Assembly (NCBI GenBank): GCA_024405455.1
Contig: JAKSOT010000012.1
Coordinates: 1-36,458 of the forward strand
Reading direction: 5' to 3'
Length of the DNA: 36,458 nt
Source: Akkermansia sp.
Lineage (GTDB): Bacteria; Verrucomicrobiota; Verrucomicrobiia; Verrucomicrobiales; Akkermansiaceae
A program made the translations under genes and the position numbers. The notes beneath the pieces are model-generated. The model worked only from the letters and a program-made list of their open reading frames with translations. It was not told the origin of the DNA and made no database searches. Below are positions 7,925 through 15,601 of this stretch, one piece after another (position 1 is the first letter of the stretch; the number at the start of each line of letters is the position of its first letter).

Positions 7925-10593
7925 TCCCCTGCCCTGCCCACCATTTGCATAAGCTCGTCCGCGGAGAGGTGGAGCAGGAGTTTCTCCATGCCGCCGGAGA
8001 GGAGGGCGTCGGCCATCTCGCGCTTGCGGGTGAGCATGTGGTGGATGTTTTCCTCAATGGTTCCGCGGCAGATGAGCGGGTGGATGATGACGTGGTTCTT
8101 CTGGCCGATGCGGTAGGCGCGGTCGCTGGCCTGGTTTTCCACGGCGGGGTTCCACCAGCGGTCGAAGTGGATGACGTGGCGGGCGCGGGTGAGGTTGAGC
8201 CCGGTTCCGGCGGCCTTGAGGGAGAGGATGAAGAAGGGCGGGCCGCCGGGGTGCTGGAAGCGCGCCACCAGCTCCTGCCGCTCCGCAATGGGCGTGCCGC
8301 CGTGCAGGGTGAGCCCCGGCACGCCGAAGATGCCCGCCAGGAAATCGTGCAGCGGCTCGATGATGCCGCGGTACTGCGTGAACACCAGGCATGCGTCCCC
8401 CGCGGCGGCGATACCGCGCGCCAAATGCGCCAAACGCTGCATCTTGCCGCTCTTCTCGGGGTCGTAGTAGGTCTCCCCCAGGTACTGCGCGGGGTGGTTG
8501 CAGATTTGCTTGAAGCGGCCGAGGATGGGCAGCACGAGGGTGAGGCGCGTCTGCGGGTCGGGTTCGTTGACCACGGCCTGCAGGTTGGCGACCTCGCGCG
8601 CGTAGAGGGCGGTCTGTTCCGGGGTGAGCAGGCAGTAGGCGGGCTGCTCGGTCTTTGATGGCAGCTCCGGCAGCAGCTTGGGGTCGCTCTTGAGGCGGCG
8701 CAGCATGAACGGGCGCACCAGGCGGCGCAGCGGCGCGTAGTCCGTGCCGAGCTTCTGCACCATGGCGTTGAATTCCTTCTCGCTGCCGAGCAGGCCGGGG
8801 TTGAGGAACTCGAAGAGGCTGCGCAGCTCGGAGAGGGAATTCTCCACGGGCGTGCCGGTGATGGCCACGCGGCGCGGCGAGCACAGCTGCAGCATGCAGC
8901 GCGTGCGCTGGGAGTCCGCGTTCTTGATGGCCTGAGCCTCGTCCAGCACCAGCGCGGGAAGCTCGGTTTGGGAGAGCAGCTCCGCCGCGCGCGTGGCGAT
9001 GCCGTACGTGGTGAGCGCCACATGCCCGCGCCGCAGCAGCCACGCGGGGTTGTTGCGAAGGTAGTCCGCATCCTGCCGCGAGAGCGCATAGGGGTGCATG
9101 ACCACCACGCGCAGCTGCGGGGCGAAGCGTTGCAGCTCCTCCTGCCAGTTGGTGATGAGCGATGCGGGTGCTACGATGAGCGCGGCGCGCGCATCCAGCG
9201 CGCCCTGCGCATGCAGGTGCGACAGCCACGCGATGACCTGCAGGGTTTTGCCCAGCCCCATGTCGTCCGCCAGGCATGCGCCGAACCCGGCCTCCGTGAC
9301 GTTGAGCAGGAAGCGCACGCCGTCGCGCTGGTACGCGCGCAGGGTGTCGTTGAGCTTGGGTGTGAGCACGGGTTCGCGCTGCCCGAAATGCAGGTTGGAG
9401 AGGGCGAGCGCCAACTGCGCGCCCATGGCGGTGTGCATGCCGTCCTCCTGCGGGGGCAGGTTGGGCAGGGCCTCGCTGCGCTTGCCGAGAAGGTAGCGCA
9501 GGCCCGCCAGCAGCGGGATGCCGCCCGCCGCCATGCGCGTGGCCTGCCGCCAGCTCTCCAGCAGCCGCGTGAGGCGCTCCTTGTCCAGCCGCACCCACTC
9601 GCCGCGGAAACGCACCAGGCCGTCCTCGCAGGCCAACAGCTCCTGCAGCTCCTCCTCCGTGAGGCGGCGGTCGCCCAGCACCACCTGCGGCACGAAGCGC
9701 AGCAGCGAGTTAATGTTCACGGACGGCGCGCGGTCCGGCTTGGACGAGCCGTCGCCGCCTGCAGCAACATCCAGCTGCACCTCCAGCTCGGCGCGTGGCG
9801 GGCGTGTTTTCCAGAGGTTGACGATGCGGGTCTCGATGCCGTGCTCCTCCAGCAGGGGCATGGCTTCCAAAAAGGCGTACGCCTGGCGCGCGTTCCACCC
9901 GCAGGGACGGTACACGGCCTGGGAGTTGATGAGCTCCGCAAGAAACGCGTTCTTCTCCGCCACCGCCTTAAGCGGCTGCAGCAGCGCCAGCAGCGCGGCG
10001 GAATCGCCCGCGCACATCTGCGCCGCCAGGCCGAGCGGCGCGTGCCGAGGCTTGCCGTCCTGCCCCGCCTTGTGGATGAACGTGGCAAGGAACGCGAACG
10101 GCTGGCTCTCCGCGGTCTCTCCGGCGTTCTCCGCCAGGTGGAAGCAGAGCATGCCGAGCTGCTGCCAGCCCTCGCCCAAGCGGCAGAGCCAATCCTCCAC
10201 CGTGGCACAGCTCTCCCGCTGCGCGGCCTCCGCCAGCGCACCCTCCAGCCCGCCAAACCACCCGCGCAGCATGCCGGCCGACACTTCCCCGCCGTACAGC
10301 GGCGGCATGCCCTCCAGCAGCGCCGCCGCCACCTCCGGCGAGGGCACCAGGCACGCCGCGGCGGAGGATTCATCCTCTCCCCTTCTCAGGGCGCGCAGGT
10401 AGCGCATGAGCCGCTCCTGCGCCTGCTGGCGCAGCCACGCCAGAATGGGCGCGCTCCCCGCCGGCAGCCCGAAACGCAGCAAATCCAGCATACCCGCCGC
10501 CACCGACTTGCGGAACGCGCGCTCCAAACGCGGCATGCCCCCCGCCGGCACCACGGCGGGGCTCCCCGATTGTATGGTCAGCGACAGCATCAT
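7915..10593 (-). CDS. SNF2/RapA-type DEAD-like helicase
   Basis: 892-residue SWI2/SNF2-family ATPase that would translocate on double-stranded DNA and remodel protein-DNA complexes. The N-terminal ~400 residues are variable, and I recognise no zinc-binding SWIM motif in them. The ATPase core follows: ADDMGLGKT (Walker A, near 443), LVLDEAQAIKN (Walker B as DEAQ, near 549) and GTPVENSLSELRSLFEFLNPGLLG. The helicase C-terminal lobe ends with AAGTGLNLTRA, FDRWWNPAVENQA and DRAYRIGQ (near 827). The start is one of two adjacent ATGs (10593 or 10590), 14-17 bp from a good -10 box. It stands alone, with no restriction or defence partner beside it, so a housekeeping role is likelier than a defence role. 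Confidence 0.9.
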   Translation of the reverse strand: MMLSLTIQSGSPAVVPAGGMPRLERAFRKSVAAGMLDLLRFGLPAGSAPILAWLRQQAQERLMRYLRALRRGEDESSAAACLVPSPEVAAALLEGMPPLYGGEVSAGMLRGWFGGLEGALAEAAQRESCATVEDWLCRLGEGWQQLGMLCFHLAENAGETAESQPFAFLATFIHKAGQDGKPRHAPLGLAAQMCAGDSAALLALLQPLKAVAEKNAFLAELINSQAVYRPCGWNARQAYAFLEAMPLLEEHGIETRIVNLWKTRPPRAELEVQLDVAAGGDGSSKPDRAPSVNINSLLRFVPQVVLGDRRLTEEELQELLACEDGLVRFRGEWVRLDKERLTRLLESWRQATRMAAGGIPLLAGLRYLLGKRSEALPNLPPQEDGMHTAMGAQLALALSNLHFGQREPVLTPKLNDTLRAYQRDGVRFLLNVTEAGFGACLADDMGLGKTLQVIAWLSHLHAQGALDARAALIVAPASLITNWQEELQRFAPQLRVVVMHPYALSRQDADYLRNNPAWLLRRGHVALTTYGIATRAAELLSQTELPALVLDEAQAIKNADSQRTRCMLQLCSPRRVAITGTPVENSLSELRSLFEFLNPGLLGSEKEFNAMVQKLGTDYAPLRRLVRPFMLRRLKSDPKLLPELPSKTEQPAYCLLTPEQTALYAREVANLQAVVNEPDPQTRLTLVLPILGRFKQICNHPAQYLGETYYDPEKSGKMQRLAHLARGIAAAGDACLVFTQYRGIIEPLHDFLAGIFGVPGLTLHGGTPIAERQELVARFQHPGGPPFFILSLKAAGTGLNLTRARHVIHFDRWWNPAVENQASDRAYRIGQKNHVIIHPLICRGTIEENIHHMLTRKREMADALLSGGMEKLLLHLSADELMQMVGRAGDYS

Positions 10594-10607
10594 GGGTATC
10601 CTTCCCC

Positions 10608-10636
10608 ATTCTATGCCACCCCGCCCCTTTTCTCAA
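10608..10636 (-). promoter_or_regulatory. Promoter of the SNF2 gene
   Basis: TTGAGA (10636-10631), 17 bp, TAGAAT (10613-10608). The ATG follows after 14 bases, with a G-rich GGGGAAGG stretch between them, one of the few purine-rich leaders here. Confidence 0.55.
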
Positions 10637-10671
10637 TGCCAAACTGACTGCGCACGCGACCCGGGGTGCAT

Positions 10672-10711
10672 AAAAACGGCGAACCCTCCCCCATGACGGG
10701 GGAGGGTTCGC
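10672..10711 (-). terminator. Rho-independent terminator after rpsF
   Basis: A near-perfect 14-bp stem with a short loop (10679-10711), followed on the minus strand by a run of five T. It lies 28 bp past the rpsF stop. Confidence 0.85.
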
Positions 10712-10738
10712 GGAAAGGCATCACAGCAAGCCTCGGGC

Positions 10739-11017
10739 TTACAGGGCGGTGTAGTACTGGTAGTGGACGCGCTCGTCGATGGCGAGGGTCTCACGGACCT
10801 GACGGATGACGGAGGGTTCCGCCTCGAAGGTGTAGCGCATGTACTGGCCGTGGGTGAGGTGCTGGGAGGGGTAGGCGAACTCGCGGCGGCCCACGTTGGT
10901 GGTGTCGGTCACCTTGGCGCCGGCCTCCTGGAGAACCTTGGCGATGGCGGCGGTGAGCTCATCAAGGGTTTCGGAACCCTTCATGTTGAAAACGATCAGT
11001 GCTTCGTACTTTCTCAT
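10739..11017 (-). CDS. rpsF: Small ribosomal subunit protein bS6
   Basis: 92 residues. RKYEALIVFNMKGSE at the start and HYQYYTAL at the end are typical bS6, as is the GRREFAYP segment in the middle. It binds bS18 and the central domain of 16S rRNA. The ATG at 11017 is chosen because MRKYE is the usual S6 start; the frame continues upstream to 11089 without family similarity. It is monocistronic here, with its own terminator, and lacks the common ssb-rpsR-rplI neighbours. The leader carries no clear Shine-Dalgarno sequence. Confidence 0.95.
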   Translation of the reverse strand: MRKYEALIVFNMKGSETLDELTAAIAKVLQEAGAKVTDTTNVGRREFAYPSQHLTHGQYMRYTFEAEPSVIRQVRETLAIDERVHYQYYTAL

Positions 11018-11131
11018 ATCAGTAACAGATAAGTCTTGCTTTTGCGTAATGCGGTGCGCTAGGATGCACCCTTTTTGCCGATAATGCAAGCCTAAAGTGT
11101 ATTTTGCCCGAACTTTTTTTGCGAATTCGGC

Positions 11132-12100
11132 TCAAATGAGCTTCAGGCGCACCAAATCCTGGGTGTCGATGAGCCCCACGGGCCTGCGCTCGGCATCCAG
11201 CACCACCAGGTCGTCGATACGGCGTTCCCGCAGGATTTTCACGGCGGCCACGGCGTGCTTGTCGGCCTCCACGAAGATGGGGTTGCGGGTCATGAGGTCC
11301 TCCACGGGGCGGGAACCCACCTCGGTGTCTTTCTGGTAGGCGCGCGCGAAGTCGCCGTGGGTGAAGACGCCGGCGAGCGAGCCGTCCGCGTTGGTGAGGA
11401 CGCAAGCGCCGGCACGCGCCACGGTCATGGAGACGATGCACTCCAGCACGGTGGAGGTGGCGGGGAGCTTGGCGAACTCCTTGCGCATGATGTCGGAAAC
11501 GCGGGTGAGGAGGGCGCGGCCGAGCGAGCCGCCGGGGTGGCTGCGGGCAAAGTCCTCGCGCGTGAAGTGGCGCGCCTCCAGCAGCGCCACCGCCAGCGCG
11601 TCCCCCATCACCAGCATGGCCGTGGAGGATGATGTGGGCGCCAGGTTCAGCGGGTCGGCCTCCTTCTCCACCGCCGTCTCCAGCACCACGTCGGAAAGCT
11701 GGCCCAGGGTGGAGTTGGCCTTGCCGGTCATGCTGATGATGGCCATGTCGAAGCGTTTCAGGAAGGGCATGAGCGTCAGCAGCTCCGCCGTCTCGCCGGA
11801 GTAGGACATGGCGATGCACGCGTCGCCGTCCTGCACGATGCCGAGGTCGCCGTGGAGGGCGTTCATGGTGTCCAGCACCACGGAGGGAGCTCCGGTGGAG
11901 GTGAGGGTGGCGGCAATCTTGCTGCCCACCAGCCCGCTCTTGCCCACGCCCACGATGATGATCTTGTGGCCGCTCTCAATGGCCTTGCGCATGGCCTCCA
12001 CGGCCTGGTCGAACGAGCCGTCAAGGCGCTCGCGCAGGGCCTGCAGGGCCTCGATTTCATCGGTGAAAACCTGTTTTCCGCGAATGGTATGCTCTGTCAT
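11132..12100 (-). CDS. kdsD: Arabinose-5-phosphate isomerase (KpsF/GutQ family)
   Basis: Converts ribulose 5-phosphate to arabinose 5-phosphate, the first step to Kdo for LPS. 322 residues. The N-terminal SIS domain (about 35-190) shows VGVGKSGLVGSKIAATLTSTG, ALHGDLG and SYSGETAELL. Two CBS domains follow (about 205-320), with GVFTHGDFAR and LVVLDAERRPVGLIDTQDLVR. The neighbour waaA uses the end product of this pathway, which supports the KdsD role over GutQ. A promoter lies 12 bp from the ATG. Confidence 0.94.
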   Translation of the reverse strand: MTEHTIRGKQVFTDEIEALQALRERLDGSFDQAVEAMRKAIESGHKIIIVGVGKSGLVGSKIAATLTSTGAPSVVLDTMNALHGDLGIVQDGDACIAMSYSGETAELLTLMPFLKRFDMAIISMTGKANSTLGQLSDVVLETAVEKEADPLNLAPTSSSTAMLVMGDALAVALLEARHFTREDFARSHPGGSLGRALLTRVSDIMRKEFAKLPATSTVLECIVSMTVARAGACVLTNADGSLAGVFTHGDFARAYQKDTEVGSRPVEDLMTRNPIFVEADKHAVAAVKILRERRIDDLVVLDAERRPVGLIDTQDLVRLKLI

Positions 12101-12112
12101 GATGATAGGGGG

Positions 12113-12141
12113 ATTCTACCACAGCCTCGCATGCGGCGCAA
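12113..12141 (-). promoter_or_regulatory. kdsD promoter (short leader)
   Basis: TTGCGC (12141-12136), 17 bp ending in TGTGG, TAGAAT (12118-12113). The ATG at 12100 is 12 bases downstream. An AT-rich repeat arm begins 32 bp upstream of the -35 box. Confidence 0.65.
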
Positions 12142-12173
12142 CGAAATTCGCCAGCGCGGGGCGACACAATTTC

Positions 12174-12341
12174 GAATTTAGGATTTTGAATTTAGCATTT
12201 AGAATTTGTTTGTAGGCAAGCGTTGTGTGTACACACACGGCATGATTGGCAGACGGTTGCACAAGCGTGGTGTGTAGGCTCACATGGCGTGCGGACAAAC
12301 AAATTCAAAATTCTAAATGCTAAATTCAAAATGCTAAATTT
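12174..12341. repeat. Inverted repeat of AT-rich heptamers around a GC-richer loop
   Basis: The left arm (12174-12212) reads as imperfect heptamers GAATTTA, GGATTTT, GAATTTA, GCATTTA, GAATTTG. The right arm (12296-12341) carries the same series inverted with one extra unit. The 83-bp loop contains a 14-bp palindrome TGTGTGTACACACA (12224-12237) and a 15-bp direct repeat with one mismatch (12217-12231 and 12262-12276). It fills most of the 270-bp gap between waaA and kdsD, which holds no gene. No transposase is associated. Confidence 0.8.
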
Positions 12342-12344
12342 CAC

Positions 12345-12360
12345 CAGGCGCAAACGCCTG
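12345..12360 (-). terminator. Possible terminator after waaA
   Basis: A 6-bp stem (CAGGCG/CGCCTG) with a 4-base loop lies 11 bp past the waaA stop. The AT-rich repeat arm follows instead of a clean T run, so it is a weak candidate. Confidence 0.4.
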
Positions 12361-12371
12361 CACCGGGAGGA

Positions 12372-13655
12372 TCAGATGAGGGAATCCACCAACTGCACGC
12401 TGCGGGCGGTAGCGCCGGAGTGGACGCGCAGGGCGTTGTAGGCGTTCTCCACCTGGCGGATGGTGCCTGTGCTGCGCACGAGGAGGTGGGAGACGTTGAG
12501 GGCGAGCTGGGGCTCCATGCAACGGCAGATGCCGCCGTGGGATTCCAGCAGGCGCACCAGGTCCGCGAAGTTGGTCATGTCCGGCCCGGTGATGACGGGT
12601 ATGCGGGCGGCGATGGCCTCCACGGGGTTCTGGCCGCCGCTGGCGAGGAAGCTCTTGCCGATGACCACCACGTCCGCCAAGGCGGTCCAGTCGCGCAGCT
12701 CTCCGGTGGTGTCGGCCACGTAGCAGGCGTTGTCGGGCACCTTATCGGGCAGCTCGCCCGCGGTGCGCAGGATGGGGCGGAAGCCCGCATCGGTCAAATC
12801 GCGCACCACGTCGTCGCGGCGCTCGGCATGGCGGGGGACGATGAGCGGGAAGGCTCCGGCTTCCCGCGCGGCGTTGGCGATGAGGCGCTCCTCCCCGGCG
12901 TGGGTGGAGGCGGCCAGCACCACGGGGCGCCCTTGGCGCAGGTAGTCCAGCAGCATGCGGAACTCGTCGCGCGGGGCGGTGGGGGCGTCGCCGAGCACAT
13001 CGAACTTGATGCTGCCGGTGACGTGGATGATGAAGGGGTTGACGCCGATGCCTGCGAAGCGGTGAGCATCGATGTCGTTTTGCGCGCCGAGTGCGGCGAG
13101 GCGGGAGAAGAGGAGGCTGGCGACGGGGCGCACGGCGGCGTAGCGGGACTCGCTGCGCGGGGAGAGGCGCGCGTTGAGCATGAGCATGGGGATGCGGCGG
13201 CGGTGGCACGCCTCCGCGAAGTTGGGCCACAGCTCGGCCTCGATGAGCACCACGGCGCGCGGCTCAAAGCGTTTCAGGCAGCGCCCGGAGAGCAGCGGCA
13301 GATCCAGCGGGGAGTACAGCACGCGCACGTTCGGGATGCCGGCCTGGCGCGCCACGGCGTGCCCGGTGGCGGTGGAGGTGGCCAACACCACGGGGGAGGA
13401 GTGGGTCTTGTTCCACTCGCGGATGAATTTGAGGGCGATAAAGACCTCGCCCACGCTGACGGCGTGGATGTAGATGCCTCCCTTGGGCTCGTCCTTGGCG
13501 GGGATGCGGTAGATGCCGAAGCGTTCGCGCAGCCCGGTGCCCATGCCGCCGCGCCGCTTCATCTTGACGATGTACCCCGGCAGCGACACCAGCAGGAACA
13601 CCGGCAGCAGCAGGTTGTACACGATGAGCAGGAGAATGCGGAATACGGCGGTCAT
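12372..13655 (-). CDS. waaA: 3-deoxy-D-manno-octulosonic acid (Kdo) transferase
   Basis: Inner-membrane-anchored GT30 glycosyltransferase that adds Kdo to lipid IV-A. 427 residues. An N-terminal hydrophobic anchor (about 4-30) precedes RRGGMGTGLRERFG. Then come the conserved IYIHAVSVGEVFIAL, TSTATGHAVA, YSPLDLP and LIEAELWPNF (the ExELWPN block). The C-terminal lobe has GSIKFDV, VLAASTHAGEE, VPRHAERRDDV, DTTGELRDW and SFLASGGQNPVEAIA, which matches the nucleotide-sugar site. The ATG overlaps the stop of rsmD by 4 bp (ATGA), so translation is probably coupled. Confidence 0.95.
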   Translation of the reverse strand: MTAVFRILLLIVYNLLLPVFLLVSLPGYIVKMKRRGGMGTGLRERFGIYRIPAKDEPKGGIYIHAVSVGEVFIALKFIREWNKTHSSPVVLATSTATGHAVARQAGIPNVRVLYSPLDLPLLSGRCLKRFEPRAVVLIEAELWPNFAEACHRRRIPMLMLNARLSPRSESRYAAVRPVASLLFSRLAALGAQNDIDAHRFAGIGVNPFIIHVTGSIKFDVLGDAPTAPRDEFRMLLDYLRQGRPVVLAASTHAGEERLIANAAREAGAFPLIVPRHAERRDDVVRDLTDAGFRPILRTAGELPDKVPDNACYVADTTGELRDWTALADVVVIGKSFLASGGQNPVEAIAARIPVITGPDMTNFADLVRLLESHGGICRCMEPQLALNVSHLLVRSTGTIRQVENAYNALRVHSGATARSVQLVDSLI

Positions 13656-14215
13656 GGCTCCACTTGGTAGAATAGTATCACGTTTTTGCCGTAATGGCGA
13701 GTGTCAACCAGCCGCCAGCCCGCAAATTCCCGCGTGCGGGAATCCCCCACGCCGTACCCCTCCTGCGCCTCCGCAATGAAATACCCACCTTCCGCCAGCA
13801 GCTCCGCCAGGCGGTCCGTCATCAGCTCCGCTATCATGTCCCGGTCCCCCGCCGCCTTGCAGTACGGCGGGTCCGCGAAGATGATGTCGTATTTCCCCGC
13901 ATCCCGCCGCACAAACTGGAGGCAGTCCGCGGCCACCACGCTGCCGCCGCGCAGGCGGGAGCGCTCCAGGTTGCGGCGCGCGGCATCGCAGGATGCGCGG
14001 GCGGCGTCCACCATGCGGGCGGTGGCGGCGCCGCGGCTCAGGGCCTCGATTCCCACGGAGCCGGAGCCGCAGAACAAATCCAGCACGCGCGCGCCGGGGA
14101 GGATGCCGGTGAGGATGTTGAAGAGGGCCTCCCGCACGCGGTCCTGGGTGGGGCGCACCTCACCCGCGGGCACGTGGATGGGCATTCCCTTGGCTTCTCC
14201 GGCTATGATGCGCAT
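13652..14215 (-). CDS. rsmD: 16S rRNA (guanine966-N2)-methyltransferase
   Basis: 187-residue class I SAM methyltransferase that modifies G966 of 16S rRNA. MRIIAGEAKGMPI at the start is the family signature. RPTQDRVREALFNIL (21-35), VLDLFCGSGSVGIEALSRGA (44-63, SAM binding) and IIFADPPYCKA (catalytic DPPY at 115-118) follow. An ORF extension to 14326 has no family similarity and overlaps the stop of the preceding gene, so the ATG at 14215 is used. Its stop overlaps the waaA start. Confidence 0.95.
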   Translation of the reverse strand: MRIIAGEAKGMPIHVPAGEVRPTQDRVREALFNILTGILPGARVLDLFCGSGSVGIEALSRGAATARMVDAARASCDAARRNLERSRLRGGSVVAADCLQFVRRDAGKYDIIFADPPYCKAAGDRDMIAELMTDRLAELLAEGGYFIAEAQEGYGVGDSRTREFAGWRLVDTRHYGKNVILFYQVEP

Positions 14216-14242
14216 GGCGGGCGCGGCAAACAGGATAAAACA

Positions 14243-14273
14243 GGCGGGAGGCCGCATGCCACCGGCTCCCGCC
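14243..14273 (-). terminator. Terminator after the secreted unknown protein
   Basis: An 8-bp GC stem (14243-14250 with 14266-14273), followed on the minus strand by TGTTTTATCC. It lies 21 bp past the stop at 14295. Confidence 0.65.
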
Positions 14274-14294
14274 GGATTGGGAAAACAGGTATTC

Positions 14295-15062
14295 TTACTT
14301 CTGCCCGGGCTTGCTGGTGGCTGCACCGGCGGTCACCACCGGGAAGCGCATCAGGTAGCCGTGGTTGGCAATCGCCTGGCCGTTCACTGCGGAAACCTCC
14401 ACCAGGCTGTAGTAGATGTAGTAGAACTTGCCGTCCGTGGTCTTGGTGAAGCGCACCACCTCCTTGATGGTGGAGAGGGCGTCCTTGTTCTCGTACACCC
14501 ATTCCGTGCCGGTCTGGGCGCCGAAGGCGAACTTGTCGCCCACCTCGAACTTCTTGCCCTTGAGCTCGCCGTTGGCGGAGGACCAGGTGTTGGTCTTGGT
14601 GTCGTACGTGAGGGCGCCGATGGTGATGGGCATCATGGCGTTGCCGTTCACGCGGGTGGCGGAAAGCACGCGGAACTTGCCCTCGCCGATGGGATCCAGA
14701 CCCAGGGCCACATCCGCCACGGGGACAATCTGCGCCTTCTTCCAAGCCTCCACGTACTTGTCGTAGTCGGCCTTGTTGGGCCACAGGTCAGCGCTGTAGT
14801 CCAGAAGCATGGAGGGATCCGCCTTCTCGGCGATGGCCTTCTGCTTCTCCTGCGGAAGCTTGGCGAACACCTCGCCCACTGCCTTCTGGGCGGCGGCGAA
14901 AGAGTCATCGTGGACGATACGGACCACGGCGCCCTGCTTGACGGTGGAGCCGTCATAGGGGAGATACTCCTTGATAGCCTCGGGGGCATCCTGCGCCATC
15001 ACGGCACCGCTGAAAACGGTGGAGGCGGCCAGCATAGCAAGTAGGAAATGAGACGTCTTCAT
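14295..15062 (-). CDS. Secreted protein of unknown function
   Basis: 255 residues. A signal peptide spans 1-23 (MKTSHFLLAMLAASTVFSG ending AVMA). The mature part starts with an Asp/Glu-rich segment and a Lys/Ala-rich stretch (about 55-95), then a domain rich in beta-type sequence. That domain has repeated Gly/Thr/Lys motifs such as GALTYDTKTNTWSSANGELK and WVYENKDAL. I do not recognise the family. It has its own promoter 12 bp upstream and its own terminator, so it is monocistronic. It is probably periplasmic. Confidence 0.75.
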   Translation of the reverse strand: MKTSHFLLAMLAASTVFSGAVMAQDAPEAIKEYLPYDGSTVKQGAVVRIVHDDSFAAAQKAVGEVFAKLPQEKQKAIAEKADPSMLLDYSADLWPNKADYDKYVEAWKKAQIVPVADVALGLDPIGEGKFRVLSATRVNGNAMMPITIGALTYDTKTNTWSSANGELKGKKFEVGDKFAFGAQTGTEWVYENKDALSTIKEVVRFTKTTDGKFYYIYYSLVEVSAVNGQAIANHGYLMRFPVVTAGAATSKPGQK

Positions 15063-15074
15063 ATCTGTGCGCTG

Positions 15075-15103
15075 ACTCTAACACTCTTTTTTTTGCTTGG
15101 CAA
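15075..15103 (-). promoter_or_regulatory. Promoter of the secreted unknown protein
   Basis: TTGCCA (15103-15098), 17 bp, TAGAGT (15080-15075); ATG 12 bases downstream. Its -35 box touches that of the divergent lipoprotein promoter within TTGC-TTG-GCAA (15093-15103). Confidence 0.55.
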
Positions 15104-15123
15104 GCCTGAAAGTGGGTGATAAT
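15093..15123 (+). promoter_or_regulatory. Promoter of the lipoprotein-galM pair
   Basis: TTGCTT (15093-15098) and GATAAT (15118-15123), with a long 19-bp spacer; TGATAA with 18 bp is an alternative. GGGTG precedes the -10. The expected start site is about 9 bases before the ATG at 15140. Confidence 0.45.
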
Positions 15124-15139
15124 GTCATCTTTTGTGAGC

Positions 15140-15586
15140 ATGACAAAGAAAAGAGCGTTCCAATGGCTTGCGCTGGGCGCACTGGCGCTGGGGGTGGCAT
15201 CTTGCGAGAGCGCCACGCCCGCCAGCCGCATCCAAGCCAACCCGGTTATCTTCAACTCCCTGCCGGAGCAGCACCGCCAGCTGGTGCAGCAGGGGCTCAT
15301 CTGCCAGGGCATGGAGCAGAACGCCGTGCTGCTGGCCTGGGGGCGGCCGGACACCCGCGCCACCGGGCAGATGAAGAACGGCAGCCCGTGCGAGCGGTGG
15401 GAGTACGACACGATCGAGCCGGTGACCACGGTGCACACCGGGTTCGGCGGATGGTACGGCGGCTGGGGACCGTACTGGCATCCGTACGGGGGGAGCGGAT
15501 TCGACACCACCTACATTCCGCGCTGCGCTGCCTGGGTGGACTTCGTGAACGGCAGGGTGGACCGCTGGATGCACACCGGAAGATAA
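15140..15586 (+). CDS. Small lipoprotein with a BamE/SmpA-like segment
   Basis: 148 residues. A lipoprotein signal (MTKKRAFQWLALGALALG) leads to the lipobox VAS-C, with Cys at about 23. Then VQQGLICQGMEQNAVLLAWGRPD (about 50-72) resembles the G-x-I-x-x-G-M-x-x-x-x-V-x-x-x-W-G-x-P pattern of BamE/SmpA-type lipoproteins. The C-terminal part is rich in Gly, Trp and Tyr (GFGGWYGGWGPYW). It could bind an outer-membrane partner, but no function can be assigned. The ATG at 15140 starts the signal peptide; GTG 15116 and ATG 15122 in the same frame lie in the promoter. galM follows after 15 bp. Confidence 0.75.
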   Translation: MTKKRAFQWLALGALALGVASCESATPASRIQANPVIFNSLPEQHRQLVQQGLICQGMEQNAVLLAWGRPDTRATGQMKNGSPCERWEYDTIEPVTTVHTGFGGWYGGWGPYWHPYGGSGFDTTYIPRCAAWVDFVNGRVDRWMHTGR

Positions 15587-15601
15587 AATGACGACACTCT
15601 T

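Noticed and set aside
7915..10593. SNF2 protein as part of a defence system (such as DISARM-like or helicase-nuclease sets)
   Set aside because: No methylase, PLD or nuclease partner adjoins it; neighbours are housekeeping genes. The DUF1016 gene is 6 kb away in a different context.
8968..10647. A 559-codon open frame on the plus strand
   Set aside because: It lies opposite the SNF2 gene, whose motifs are unmistakable, and its product is low-complexity His/Arg/Gln-rich sequence typical of GC-rich antisense frames.
12174..12341. Insertion sequence or MITE with target duplication
   Set aside because: The arms look mobile-like, but I found no flanking target duplication and the arm sequence differs from that of the second element.
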